From positions 3,275,820 to 3,339,819 of the forward strand of contig CM030937.1 in NCBI GenBank assembly GCA_018136815.1: a stretch of DNA of 64,000 nt, written 5' to 3'. The position numbers and the translations under genes were made by a program. Of the stretch, positions 9,656-21,911 are shown one piece after another. The stretch is from Isochrysis galbana. Its lineage: Eukaryota; Haptophyta; Isochrysidales; Isochrysidaceae. Position 1 is the first letter of the stretch. Each line of letters opens with the position of its first letter. The notes below the pieces were generated by a model that had not been told where the DNA came from, did no database searches, and worked only from the letters and a program-made list of their open reading frames with translations.

Positions 9656-10621
9656 CAAGGCTAGGAATCAGTTATTATACGAGTTAACCAGTTAACTATA
9701 TTAATCACTATTAATCGGCAGTTTCAAAACCCCCTTTGATTAATCATCAAGTTTCTGGAAACTCAAACCCTAGTTAACTAGTTCATCACACTGAGTTTTG
9801 AGCGCCCATTCAGTGTGTTAGTGTGTTGCGGGTAAAGAATGGGGGTTGCTCATTTCCCCTTGTACATTTCCCCTGCCGTTAGGTCTTCCCGCGTGGCTCC
9901 CTCGCCGTCGCCACGCCTCGATGCCCCCCCTCCCCGCATTGCGTTTTCTCCCGCCATTAGGATTCTCCGCGTGACTCCCTCTCTGTTGTCACGCTCCGAC
10001 GCCCCCTCCCCGCATCGCCCGTCAGGCCGTTAGGTTCGTCTCCCCTCCCCCTCCCCGCGGGGGTCTCCCCTCCTCTCTCCCCTCCCTGTCCAGAACGCTT
10101 GCCGCCTATCTTTTCTTGCCGCCTACTGCGGCCCGCTTTTCCTATATTCATATATTCATATGTATAGCTAGAAACTAGAAATGATGAAATGAGATTTATT
10201 TGTTCTTCTACTCGTACTCTATTTACTATTTAGTACATATACAAACAAGGCATACATACATTCTAGTGTTCACTGTTCTACTAACTAGTTCTACGGGGAG
10301 CGGAGGCTATAAGAGGTGATACATGAAGTCATGAAAGAGGCGAGGTTGTTGATGAGGGTGCGAGGCTTGACGGCGAAGGGCACGAGGCCAAGAGGACTAT
10401 GGTAGACTACAGGTACAAGGTACAGGTACGTACATCGATTAATAGATAGGGTGTTAAGTGTTAATCACCCTATTAATCAGGGGTTTTAAAACTCCGATGG
10501 CAACCAGTAAATAAGCAGTTAATAGGCAGTTTCAAAACCCCTCCGATTAATCATCGGCAGTTTTGAAACTACTAATCAGCAGTTTTGAAAACTACCCTAT
10601 TAATCGCGATTCCTAGCCTTG
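9656..10621. mobile_element. Non-autonomous hAT-type DNA transposon, 966 bp
   Basis: The left end is CAAGGCTAGGAATC and the right end is its exact reverse complement. The direct duplication GAGGGAGG lies at 9648-9655 and 10622-10629. Eight-base duplications and termini of the CA(A/G)GG type are hallmarks of the hAT superfamily. Subterminal regions at both ends repeat motifs such as TTAATCGGCAGTTT and TTTCAAAAC, as transposase-binding arrays do. No transposase ORF is present. Empty sites are available in the sister LINE-like copies (near 49650 and 60610). Confidence 0.82.
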
Positions 10622-11149
10622 GAGGGAGGGGAGGGGGGAGCGGCAGCTCTCCCCTCCGGCAGTGACGTGTCTTCTCGCCCTGTTTGGGTAAGAGTAAGAG
10701 AAGACGGGGGCGCCAGAGCCAGGAGGGAACGGCCGCGGCTCGCCGCGGCCACTCGTTTCGGCGAGAGAGATCAGCGCTTCTGGGCTCCTATTTCACGAGT
10801 GCCCCCCCCCCCCCCCCCCCCCCCCGCGTCGTTATTACCCGAAAGGGGGTTTCCCCAGCGTGGACTCGAGTAGAGGACGTGCTGGGGTGCGCGGGGTCGG
10901 TGCTTGCATTGATGGGAGGACGAACATCGAGGGGGGGAGGAGGTGGAAAATAGTGGTTAAAAAGGGTGGGTGACCGGGCTACGTATACGTGCATTAGTCC
11001 ACCGCCCTAGCCGATATAATAGTTAGTCTATTCAGCAGAACAAGTCAGCGACGCGCCTCATAATAAAAATGATTTCTAGTCATACTTCATAGATGATATG
11101 TAGAAACAAAACTTTCGCCTGGTCCTCTTTCGACGGAACGCGACGTTTG

Positions 11150-11240
11150 GCGCATGGCTCGTCCGGTGTGTGGGGCTAGAGTATAGGGATGCTAGCCAAC
11201 AAGATCTTCTACAAGACTACAATTCACAACTCTACTCCTA
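11150..11240 (-). repeat. Promoter-adjacent dispersed repeat, partial inverted copy
   Basis: On the minus strand this matches part of the repeats at 21912-22216 and 51160-51530 (shared: ATTGTAGTCTTGT, CTTGTTGGCTAGCATCCCTA, CACCGGACGAGCCAT). It lies about 60 bases upstream of the MUN-domain gene start. Next to it, TCCTCTTTCGACGGAACGCG (near 11120) also occurs near 19783. Confidence 0.6.
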
Positions 11241-11300
11241 GTACGCCTGGTTGGGGGGGGGGGAGAAGAAGGGGGAGGGGAGAGGCGGAGTTGGCGCCGA

Positions 11301-14300
11301 ATGGCGGGGCGCGAGCACCTGCTGCGATGGGCCGAGGTGGCAGAGCGGGCAGAGGCGACGGAGGGCGGAGAGGAGGAAGGGCTTCCGTACCGCGAGGGTG
11401 GTTGCTGGCCCCTCCACGAGCGTCAGAGGCGTCTGCTCGCCTATGAGACCTTTCTGCTCCACCTGGTGCCGAAGGCAGCCGGGAGATGCACTCCGGCGCT
11501 ACCAGCACCTGGGGCGGCTGGGGCGGCTGGGGCGGCTGCGGCGGCGGGGGCGGCGGGGGCGGCGGGGGCGGCGGGGGCGGCGGGGGCGGCTGGGGCGGCT
11601 GGGGCGGCGGGGGCGGCGGGGGCGGCGGGGGCGGTGGACGTGGCACGACGGCTGCCGGAGGAGGCGGCCGCGGAAGTTAAGGCCGTCGGTGCGCTCCCAG
11701 TCGCGGGCGCCAGCGAGCAGGGCCCCAACGCTATCGCAGCATCGACAGATGCTGAGCTCCAGCTCGACCTGTCTTTGGACCTCCAGATTGACGAAGCCAG
11801 CTGCGAGGCAATTGCGGACGAGCTCTCGTCCGCCGTCACGGCAGCCATGTACCGAAAGCCGGAGGCAGACCACCTGACGTCGCTCCTCTCCCAGAGCGGC
11901 AACCTTCAGGTTGCGAGCGTCCCCGCACTAGATGTTCGCATTTCGCCTAATGTTCCGGGAACAGAGCTCAGCCGTAGCGTGAGCAATGGCCGAGCCCACG
12001 TCAGCAACTATTCCATCGAGGGGGTGGCTCGCACTGGCGAGATTCCTGACGAAGGAGTCGATTTCCCGTCCGGCGAAGCCTCGGGCGGCTCCGAAATCCA
12101 ACGCTTGATCGTCGAAGCGGTGGAAAAGTGGGGACAGCCGAATGTTGGAAGGATGCAATCCGTTGGCGGCTCCTTGCCGTTGCCGCCACGCTCTACCCGT
12201 AGCTCGGCCGGAGAAGCCAGCACCTCCTCGTCCTCCATGCCGGCACATTTGTACGATACCTTTCGGCGCGCGTCGCCCTCCACGAGCCGAAGGGCTGTGG
12301 ACGGCGTCGGGCAGGCAAATGCAGAACTGCGGCCCCGGCAGAGAGGCAGCAGGGCTACTTCTTGTACGGTTCGTTTGGTGGAATTATCGAGTGTGCGAGA
12401 GGTGCGCTCTCGCCTGCGCATAAGTAGCATTGAGGGCGCACGCTTGGCGAGACTGCTGCGACTACCGCCTCCTCCTCCTGGATGGATGGTTGGGTCGCCC
12501 GATGAGGCGGGATTGGGCCAAGTGCGGATCTCCCCGGCGGGCAGGGTGGAGCTGCAACACCCGCGGACATGTGACAACTTCCCAAGGAGGAGTGCGAATG
12601 GTGTGGAGAACATTGATGATGAGGATGGCTACGGCGCTTTGTCAATGCCCGCTTGGAGGGAAGTCATCGGTGGTTTGCCCCCTACGGCTTCTCGCTCTAC
12701 CTCCACGTGCAGCCTGCACGAGAGCGACCATTTCCAAGCAAGCAGTCTAGGCTCAGGCAGAGGCGCTTGTGCAAGAGAGGGCGTGCCCGCAAGTAACTCT
12801 AGCGCAAGCCTTTCGTCTTCTCGTGTGCAGGACGCGGGTGAGCTCTCCGACCCTTTGCCTATGGACCGACTGGCGTACGTAGAGCCCAGTGAGGCCCTCT
12901 TCAGCGATGTACAGCGTTTCGTCCCCTACCGGTTGCTATTGCTACAAATGTTGTCTCCTGCGCACTTCGGAGGGAAGTTTATGGCATATCGGGACTTTGC
13001 GGAGCGGCAGCTGGCCGCCTTTTGCACGGGGCTATTGGCGGCGATCTGGGCCGCTCCAAATGATGCTGTGTGGGAGGTGGCAGTCGGTGATGAGCTGTTA
13101 CATGAACCGAATACCCACGGAAGCGGTGGAGAGACTCCGCGGCGAGGGCCCCAGAATGGTAAGAGAGCAGTTGGAGCCCGTAACACGCCCGGCGGGTCCG
13201 CAGTTAGTTTACGCCGGGTCGGCCGGGTGGAGCTCGAGTCGATCATTCTCCGTTTGGGGAGGGATGAGGCGATGGCAGCCCTCACACAACAAATCGAGAG
13301 GCCGACCCGAGACAGCGCCGGGCATGCGGCGTGCATCTCTGGTACCGGCTTGCAGGATGGTGGCGGCGGCGACTCCCTCCGAAGCAGCGGTTTTGAAGAG
13401 GAGGTCTCGGGCTTCCAGCAGGCATTGCGCAGGCTCAACACGCTTGCGTGGACCATCTTTGGCAGGTGGGTAGGAGCGACAGCAAGCTGTTCTCATGCAT
13501 CTAACAGAGGATACGAGCGTTCCGTTAAATCATTGCGATCCCGCGGCCGCTATGATTGGTCTGTTCTTCAACCCCTCACCCCCACCCCACCCCACCCGCA
13601 GCCTTGGCAGTGCGTTGCCTTCCGTCCCTGCGCCCGAGTCTACTCTGCCATATTTCTATCCGGTCAACATCGCTCTCTATCAGCCATTGGTAGCGGCTCT
13701 CTTCGAGGAGAACGATGGGCGGCCTCTACAGCAAGGAGACATCGCCGCCATCGTTGAAGGCGGACTTGCAAGCGTACGAGAGGGCTTGGCGATCTCACGT
13801 CACCAGCATTTGCTGTGCGTCTTGCAGAGAGTCTTCGAGGCGTGGCTTGCAGCTGCGCAGACTCCTACGAACGAATCGAGCGATGCGGATGCGATGCCGC
13901 TGATTCGCTCGGCCGAGGCAAGTGAAGAGGCTGATGCAGTCGCATCTAGTGATGACACCACTTGCAGGCTCGAACTCTCCGTGGGTGTCGCAGAGGCTGC
14001 GGGGGCGCTTCGTCTGTATCTGCGTCAGCAGCACGATGCTGGCACCACCTGGAGCGAGGCGGATACGGCAGACCACTGCACCGTGCTCCCGTCGGTTATG
14101 CGTTTTCTGCACTCACTCTTGAGCGACTACCACTGTGTCTTCGGGCGCGGTGGGCCATTACAGCTGCCGCCTACCGCGATCACAGCGATCGTCAATGCTT
14201 ACTTTGAGCTGCTTGCGGTGGCGCACGAGCACGCCCCACACATAAATGTTGCGTGGGCCAAAGCAAGGACGGACATCGGCGGCGTGGAACAGGCTTGCGG

Positions 14301-17300
14301 AGACAGCAAGCGCGTGGGTATTCCACCTGAATTCTTCTTCTTGTCGCCAGAAGAAATGCTCGACGAAACCGTGAGGGCAGCGATAAGAGCGGATGGAAGG
14401 TCGGCCTCACTGCATGGTGACGACGGCACTAGCTCGTCATCAGATTGCGCCGAGAACGAATTCTCACGCGCCTCGATCTCTCCCGTGGCCATCCAGGCGA
14501 AACTGGAGAAGGCGCAGGCTCAGCTCTCGGGCGGGGCGAAAGTGCTCGCAGCGTTATTATCGCGGACGCCTGCAGAAGTACGAAACGACCCGCGTATTGT
14601 CCAGGTGCTCGGAGGGCCAGCATCGCTCCCGCTGCAACCCACGGCCACCGTTCGTGGGGCTATTGTCCCAACCACCGAGTCGGATGCGACCGCTACCCTT
14701 GGCAACGGATCCGACCGCGGTGAGGCACCTCTCTCGGCGCGTATCCCTTCAGATGAAGTGTTAACTTTGCAGGCAGATGCGCTGACACTCATACGCGCAG
14801 GTCACAAGGCAAACGGTGAGAATGACACGGCGAAGGCGCTCGTGTGCTTCGAGGCTGCTTTCGTTCTCTCCCCTCAGGTGAAACTGCTATGGGAAGCACT
14901 CGGCACAAGGGGATAAGAGCCGGGTGCCGACAGCTGATTTGGAGAAGAGGAGATAAGAAGACCCCAGAGCCCCTCTTCATACCCGCTCCTCTCCCACTCT
15001 GGCTGCCACCACGAACAGGTGCCCACACTCATTTCAGCTGCGAACATGCATCTAAAATCATCAGCATGTGCCGTTGCCATCGCCATGTACGAGTTCATTC
15101 TCAACGAGTCGTCGGTTCCCGAAATTTCTGATGGTAAGAGCGATGGTACGCTTGAGAAGAAGAGACGTGCAGCACTCAGTGGCCCGCTCAACCCTCGACA
15201 TCGAGCAATTGCGCAACGCAAACTCGAAGAGGCAAGGGAGCTAGCGAAGAATCTTGCTGCGACCGTGGATGCCCTCGCCATTGCCTACGAGGAAGCGGTT
15301 TCTGCCCAGGAGCAGGAGGAGAAAGATGCACACGAGGCGGCGGAGGCTGAGGCAGCCGTGGCGGCAGCATTAGTAGCTGCAGCAGAATCCGAAGATGCGC
15401 TTATTGAGAATCCACCAGCTCTCGTCGCGAAGCCGTCACCACCTCTGATCGACGATGCAGAAGTGTATCGGCTGCAAGAAGCCAGGGCGCGACGCCTTAT
15501 CCAGGCATCAGCGACTCGAAGGTGAGCTAGTTGTTCTACTTGAATGTCTCAGATCTTATAAATCGCCCAATGTATGGACGCAGGGATCAAGTCGGCCATG
15601 AATACCACCTCACCCCTTCGCACTCGTCTCAGGTGGGAGGCACACCTGAGTAATCTGAAACTGCATGAAAGCTTGCACACGTTGCAATCGTCGCAGATTG
15701 TCGCCCTTACAGAAGCTTTGTACGTGGACGTGATAGCCGAAGTTGGCGTCTTCTTCCCCGCCTTTGAGCCCTACCTCGTTCCGAGAGAGCTACCGGCCAC
15801 CGACAGCGCTACCAATATCGACATTTACGGGACCAGAGGAGAGAGTGCAGCTCAAGCTGGGAAGCATACGTCCTCGTCGTCGCCATGTATGGCCGCCTTG
15901 CGGTTGTGGAGTTCACGTTGGCGTGCGGTTTCATACACCTCATTAGAGCCGTTGTCAGAGGGGTCGCTCCCTGCTGCCGAGAAGATGGAGGCTCTAGGGG
16001 ACTGGGCCCCGCTGTGGCCTCCGCTAGAGAGCCTCAATCGGCTGCTGTCGGCGCATGGAGAGCCGATTTTGCTAGATGTACACGCAATTGTGGAGCCGCT
16101 CATGCATGAGTACATCGCAAATCTCACGACTAGGTGCGGTGACCGAGCAGGCGGACAATATTCGATCGCGGCGTTGGTTACCCTGAAACAGCCGACCCTC
16201 GCTATTCCACCGTGCCGGTGCCTTCGCCTGCATTCGCATTCGCATCCGCCACCCATCTTGTATGTCTACTTCCCCTATGCAGATTCGATGTGGAGTTGGA
16301 GGCCGCGTGGTCTAGAGAGCGATGGGCCCCGCAAGCTATTTCTGAAGGACAACGCCATGCAACTGTTGTGTGGGACATGTTCTCACTCTTCTCCTCGTCG
16401 CTCGAAGTATTTTTTGAGCAAGGTGAGCCAACATCCTCAGGAACTGTCAAGACTCGACACACATATTTGCACCTTGCTCGCGAACGCGACCACGCCTCGT
16501 TACTCTCGCGATAGCATTGTACAAACGCAACGCGCAACTCTTTCTCCCACAGCGATTGTCAAACCCCTCCTTCCATATTCGGGCAGCTCGTAGCGGCGGT
16601 CCAATGCGAGCACAATGGGTAGAAACTGTAGCTGAGCGGTGTTTTTTCATCCTCAACAAGTTCTTGAATCGGATGCGCCAAGACCTTGGCTCTGACGCAG
16701 CGCTTCTCCCTCCGAAGCCGGCATATCCAGAGCTCCAGGTGCGTAGTGGCATGCGCCGGCTCACTGACGGTAGAAGTCAGGCGCACGCATGAACCGCCTT
16801 CCCCCCGCCGCCCCAATCCTCTTGCTCTATTTCCAACTTGTCCCTTCAGGATCTTGGCGGGTTGACTAAAGGTCTCGCTACGGGCCTGAAGGCGCTTTTG
16901 CGCCGGGGGTCTGTACGCGATGCGCAGGCTACCGTCTCTGCGATCTGTGTACGCATTCATTCTCTATCATTTTGCCTAGAGCAGGTGTGTGTATGGCTCA
17001 TGTCCACTTAACCATGGTCTTGACACAACGACCTTGTAAGTTCTTTGCCGCAAAGGGATGGAAGTAGTGTGGGCATCCCGCAACCTCACAACCTCTCACT
17101 TGTTACCTTCTGCAGCTGCGTCATTTATCAGCATCGATAGACGCCTCGTGGAAGGCTCTACTAAAACGGCGCGCTGCGGACGGCGACACTGTTGCAGCTG
17201 CAGAGCTTCCACCTCGCACCATCTTCCACGAGGGTGCACCGGAAGCAGTGGCGGCTTGCTGTGAAGAACTATGCTGGTTTCTGGGCGCCAAGGTGAGATG

Positions 17301-18890
17301 ACATTGCCATGGCGCCCGGGGGCGTCGCGCGTCTTCACCGCCTTTGTCCTGCGCTAGGGATCTTGCGCTTCGCCTTTCATTCGGCTGCGCCTCTATTGGT
17401 ACCCACACTGAGAAAATCTGTGTTGACCAAAAACTCTTCTTCTGAATTTTGCCTTATTAGGTGGTCTACGACGATTTACGCGAGGTGATATTCGAGTCGC
17501 TCTACTGCCGTGAGCGTGATGTTTCTGGGAAGGCCGATCCCAAGATCCCGCTCCGGCCGACCCTTTCGTCAATGTCGTCTCCTGCCATTACTTCAGTTGC
17601 AGACTCTGTCGGAGACGCCTCAGCCGCCATGCCAGTGACTACCGCTGAGCGTTTGCCGCTTCTTGTCGATTTACTCGAGCAAGTCCTTGTTGCACTGAAT
17701 GACGACTTGCTCCCGTCCTCTTCTCCCCTCCCATCAGCTCCGAATACAAAGGCCAGCGCATACACCAAGGCCACCGCTGAGTGCCCCTCATCTAGTGCTC
17801 CTCCCGCCGACTCTTCGTGTGATGTAGCTGTGGAGCGGGCGCCAAACTATGCGAATACTCTTCGCGATGCGGCTGTTCGTGGCGTGATGGTCGCTCTGGT
17901 TCAGGCACTTGAACAAGTTCTACTCGACGGGGGTCCACGACGTGTGTTTTGCTCGGCGGATGGGCCACTTTTGATGGAAGATGTCAAGCTTGTGCGTGAG
18001 TTCTTCATTGCGAGGGACGAGGTGAGGCCAGTGCACTTCCTTCCTCTAAATTGACATCAAGGCGACGGGAAGCCCCCTCCGCCACGTTGTAGATCTCCGA
18101 CATCCCTACCCATCACTAGCGCTTGTCTGCCTTTCGTCCTCGCTGAGGAGGGCGATCGCTCACGTGGTCTCCTCCCCAGCAGGCAGGAGTGCCCCATGGT
18201 TTGGACGAGTCGGAGGTACTTAGAACCACCAAACGACTTGAGCATCTCGTCATGCTGATGCACCTCCCGACGGGCGACCTGATCTCGCGTTTCTTGAACC
18301 CGCAAGATCACCTCCCCGATCACCATTCATCAGAGGCGCTCACTCGCGCCAATCTTGCTCGAGTGCTCCTTCATCGTGCAGCTGCCGATCCGCACGCAAA
18401 AAACTTTGTCTATACCCACCGCGCTTGGCTTGGACGTGTGCTTAGCCGCGTGGACATAGGAAGTGAGTCGGTTCGAGAGCGGTGCTTTGGCGTGGCCTCC
18501 CGGCATCCGCTCGCAAGCCCGCTTCCAAGCCCCGTCATCGAACCTGTGCCACAACTAGCAGCGCATTCGGCGAGCCCAAACGCTTCTTGCGTGCATGCCA
18601 CCATCTTTTCCGCGAGTCCAGTCGCTCGCATTGTTGATGCGGGTGCGAAGGATGTAGATGATCATACAGATTGCGTCTACCTTCATTCTCCTTCGAACCA
18701 GCGTCAAATACGCGATGCATCGCCATCTTCAGTCGCGCGAAGCCTAGTGGAGGATAGCGACGACCCATTCGACACTCCATACGCCGCGGTGCTCACTCAT
18801 TCACCTGCACTTCAGGAGGAATGGGCGATGGTGGATGATCACGAGCCAAGACCTGCGCTCAGCAGCGACGTCATCACACAATCTTTTTGA
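11301..18890 (+). CDS. PATROL1/Munc13-like MUN-domain protein, 10 exons, about 2,129 aa
   Basis: Exons: 11301-13465, 13602-14877, 15019-15521, 15633-16133, 16283-16422, 16515-16738, 16850-16984, 17116-17292, 17461-18021, 18183-18890; total 6,390 nt. Family landmarks of plant PATROL1/DUF810 proteins appear in order: a YPVNIALYQPLVAALFEEND region early in exon 2, LGAKVVYDDLREVIFESLY across exons 8/9 (about 1704-1722), LLDGGPRRVF (about 1861-1870), then EDVKLVREFF and HLVMLMHLPTGDLI. Such proteins tether or prime vesicles; plant PATROL1 delivers plasma-membrane cargo. Oddities: an Ala/Gly run encoded by GGGGCGGCN repeats (11510-11635), long Ser-rich loops, and a two-helix repeat across exons 2/3 followed by an Ala/Glu coiled region that I do not recall in plant homologues. 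Exon 6's acceptor (16514) is the least certain. Confidence 0.8.
11510..11635 (+). repeat. GGGGCGGCN trinucleotide/nonanucleotide repeat inside coding sequence
   Basis: An almost pure run of GGGGCGGCT and GGGGCGGCG units encodes Gly-Ala-Ala repeats in the MUN-domain protein. Long reading frames on the other strand and frames here are shadows of this repeat. Confidence 0.8.
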
Positions 18891-20355
18891 AGCGGTTGGT
18901 GTTTTTCAGTCCGTGGAATGTATCGGTTCGCAACGAGAGTCGGCAATGACTTGCGATTACCTTACGTCATGCACAGTGGCCATTTGCGTGTGGCCGCAAG
19001 TCAAATATGCGCCCTATGACCCCATGGCGAGGTCTCCCCATTCGTTCGTGATGCAACTCGACCAATATGGCTACGAGGCCCGCACTGCCCCCCTTGCGCA
19101 GGCAATGAAAATAAAAAACTTATTAACATTCTCGCCACGCGCGCGCCCTTGACTCTCTAGCTTGCACCCACCCACGCCCGCCCCCTTTCCACTCCCTTTT
19201 CCTGCCTTGCGGCGCGTCCCTCGTGCTCTACTTAGGGGCTCGTTTCGGGTTTCTAGTGGCAGGCGGCGTGAGCCAGCCCCCCCGATGATCTAGTTTCCTC
19301 CTGCGCGCGCCATCGGGCAACTGAGAAGGTGCAACTCGAGGGTTCCCTTTTTTGTTACACCCTTTCCGTCTATTTAGGTACAATAATTTTTGTTGACCCC
19401 TAACTTAGACACTATTCTCTTCCGCACACAATATCGATATTTATCTTGGTATTCGATGATGGGGATAAGTATGAAACGTATAATAAGGAATATGAATACA
19501 AGAAGAGCGATAACGATAACCCCGAGAATAGCAAATACCAAAGTTTGAAAAGTTGGCATGCACACCTATTAGGGGTGCAACAAAAAAAGGTATTACGCAC
19601 TCCGTTGCGTTCCATTCCAAGTTTCATCAGTGTCGAACAACAAAATAAAATACGCCGAATTCTAATTGCACACGATGCCGTCTGACAGGCGCCGTGGCCT
19701 ATTTAAAGGTATTCTAATTATACTCGATATATTCGTACTTTGCCCTTAATTTAAACAGATATAAAAATAAAAGTTTCACATGGTCCTCTTTCGACGGAAC
19801 GCGACCTAACAAGGTGGGAAATGCGCAATGCATAGTGGAGAGCGAACAAACTAACATCAATGCCTCGTGCCGTGGCCACCAAAACAATGTTGGTGTCGAT
19901 CCGTGCCGATGTCATCATCCTACCAGGCGCAGAGGTTGAACCTCACGACTCCTCTCTGTTGTCTTCCCCAATAGTACTACTACTCTCAATAGTCAATAGG
20001 CGAATATACAACCAAGCCTGCTTCATGGATAGAAATGCGCTCCTTGTTGTAGGCTGATTTCCTCCTCATTGTCGCCTATGCGAGGAGGCGACAGGTGGCC
20101 TGTCAGATGCGATAGAAGCTGCGATATTGCGTAGTTTGTACATTTGCTCGCGAAACTCTGTGTCTGAATTTTTACGAAGACGGTGTGCTGTCGAAGGCTG
20201 GAAGTGAGGTAGGTCAACAACCGGTCGCCGGCGGAATCTGGGGAACGCAGGGCAAAAATGCACGTGAGCGACCAGGCATGCGGACCGTTTGACCAGTCCA
20301 TGCGGCGGGCCGATCTTGAGCTGAAGATGACAATCATCCCAGCGTTCTCACACCC
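18891..20355. other. Intergenic with an AT-rich island (19370-19770)
   Basis: After the MUN gene there is GC-rich sequence without a gene, then an AT-rich island unlike its surroundings. It contains a 79-codon frame (19446-19685, Lys/Asn/Tyr-rich) that I cannot assign. TCCTCTTTCGACGGAACGCG near 19783 is shared with 11120. The frame at 20066-20263 on the minus strand might be a second exon of the next gene, but the splice is not supported. Confidence 0.35.
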
Positions 20356-20775
20356 TCAGAAACCATGGGCATGGCTAGGCACGCACTGCCATTGGTAGCA
20401 GGTCTCGAGCACATCTGCAGATTTGTCGGGCCCAATCTTTCCCGCACTGCGCATCTCTTCCATTTTGACCAGGGCCCGTAGAGCGACGCCGAATTCGGAG
20501 CGGAACTGCCGACGAGCCTCGGTGCTGTGACGCTCCTTATACTGAGTGCTCTGCACGTGCTGCTCCCAGTTGCTTCTTTGGAGCTTCCGCTCCTTCCGAA
20601 GCGTCGACTCCTTCGGGTTGGTGAGCCAAACCGCAACCGGATCGCTCAAGCTGGTCGATGTCGGGTTCGAGACAGTTTGTAGCTTGCGGGGCGGTAGAGA
20701 CCTTTGGGGAGGCGGGCTCGGCTCGGCTGTTCTTTCCGGGGGGCCGCTTCTCGCTCGGGGGTTGATGTCGCGCAT
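20356..20775 (-). CDS. Unknown small protein, 139 aa
   Basis: An open frame from an ATG at 20775. The N-terminal 45 residues are Pro/Arg-rich. The centre (about 50-105) is charged and likely helical, with NPKEST, RKERKLQRSNWEQH and EARRQFRSEFGVALRALVKM. I recognise no family. A possible donor near its end (GTGCGTG) and the frame at 20066-20263 leave open that the gene continues downstream. It could equally be non-coding. Confidence 0.35.
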   Translation of the reverse strand: MRDINPRARSGPPERTAEPSPPPQRSLPPRKLQTVSNPTSTSLSDPVAVWLTNPKESTLRKERKLQRSNWEQHVQSTQYKERHSTEARRQFRSEFGVALRALVKMEEMRSAGKIGPDKSADVLETCYQWQCVPSHAHGF

Positions 20776-21911
20776 GACCGTTTCGAGCGAGGACTCAACA
20801 ACACAACAGGACGAAACTATTGAATTGCATCACACGAAACTTTTTTGGCATTCACACTTAAGCACTACTGACTAGCTAGCCCGGGATGGATGTGTTTGCC
20901 TTGTGTAGGGATAATCTTATCTCTACCAGCACGCACAGCAAAGAATGGGATGGGAGGGTGGGAGAGCGAAAGCCGGGCTCGCTCGGCAGTTGGGCGGCTA
21001 TGAACGGCGGTTACTACAAAACCGAACATTCACACTTAACACTTAAGCACTACTGACTAGCTAGTAGCTAGCCCGGGATAGATGTGTTTGCCATCAACAC
21101 CCTGAAGAGCGAGGAACTCGGTCAGATAGAGAGATTAGAATTAGAATTAGCTGCGATCTTGCTTCTTGCGGGGAATGCCGATGGGCACGGTCCGACCGTT
21201 GGGTCTATGTAATGCTTTGCCCTAGTCGAAGTGCCCGGGTCCCAGCCTCCTAGCCAATCGCCGCGGATCCCCCCCTCTCGCGAGGTGAGGCGAGCGGAGG
21301 GAGGCCTCATCAGCTTTCCCCCCGCGCGGAGAACGGCGGGCGGAGTCGTCCCCGGAGCCCTTTTCTTGCTTCTTGCGGGGGGGATATTTCCCCCCGCGCG
21401 GGGGACGATCTATGATTCCTGGAAATCGCCCGCGGCGTGGGACAGAGAGAGAAGACAGGCGCATGCAGTTTTCTGCAACGATACAAGTGGGGAAGACGGG
21501 CAGTTATGTGAGGGGGAGATCATATCTTGAACCGTCGAGATCGAATCTTCCCCATTATAGCAATGGCAGTCTTCCTGCTCGTGTTGAGCGAGTTGTGGAG
21601 ACCATGCCGGCCCGGGATGACATTTCCGCGTGATGGCGCCCGGGGGGTTCGACGAGGATCGTCTTGCGTCTTGCCCGGCGCCGTGGTGCAGAGCGGATGG
21701 CCGTTGCTTTCGTCGCACGACCCCCACAGCCGTAGAAGTAAGAGCTGAGGGGTGCTTGGAGTGATTGGATGTGGCAAAGTGTCCTTCCCACCCTTGAACT
21801 GGTGAATGCTTGATGCTTGCGGATCTGGCATCTCGGCCACCACTGAAGAATTTGTGTATGTAGACTGACCATCTTCCAGGTCCCACCCGTTGTGGGAACG
21901 TGTGGTGCGCT
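20776..21911. other. Intergenic with a local duplication
   Basis: 20850-20900 and 21028-21092 are near copies (CACTTAAGCACTACTGACTA, then TAGCCCGGGAT, then GATGTGTTTGCC). Between them, near 20910-20931, lies the near-palindrome GTAGGGATAATCTTATCTCT. From 21150 to 21900 the sequence is GC-rich with CTTGCTTCTTGCGGGG repeated at about 21157 and 21365. No gene is supported. Confidence 0.4.

Larger units (their letters stand above)
9040..10966 (+). mobile_element. LINE-like 5' copy (subfamily B) broken by two DNA-element insertions
   Basis: Segments 9040-9087, 9469-9655 and 10622-10966 align in order with the uninterrupted copies at 49420-49960 and 60390-60860. Shared landmarks are GACCCCCCAGCCAGCTCC, CCATGCCCCAGCCTCACC, CTCTCCCCTCCGGC, the GCCGCGGCTCGCCGCGGC inverted repeat and a C-tract after CACGAGTG. 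There is no open frame of note. The copy lacks the 5' hairpin, so it is 5'-truncated or rearranged. The C-tract is about 25 bases long here and about 11-13 in the sister copies. Confidence 0.68.

Noticed and set aside
11224-11902. Poly-Pro, poly-Gly and Ala/Pro frames opposite the MUN gene
   Set aside because: Shadows of the GGGGCGGCN repeat within exon 1.
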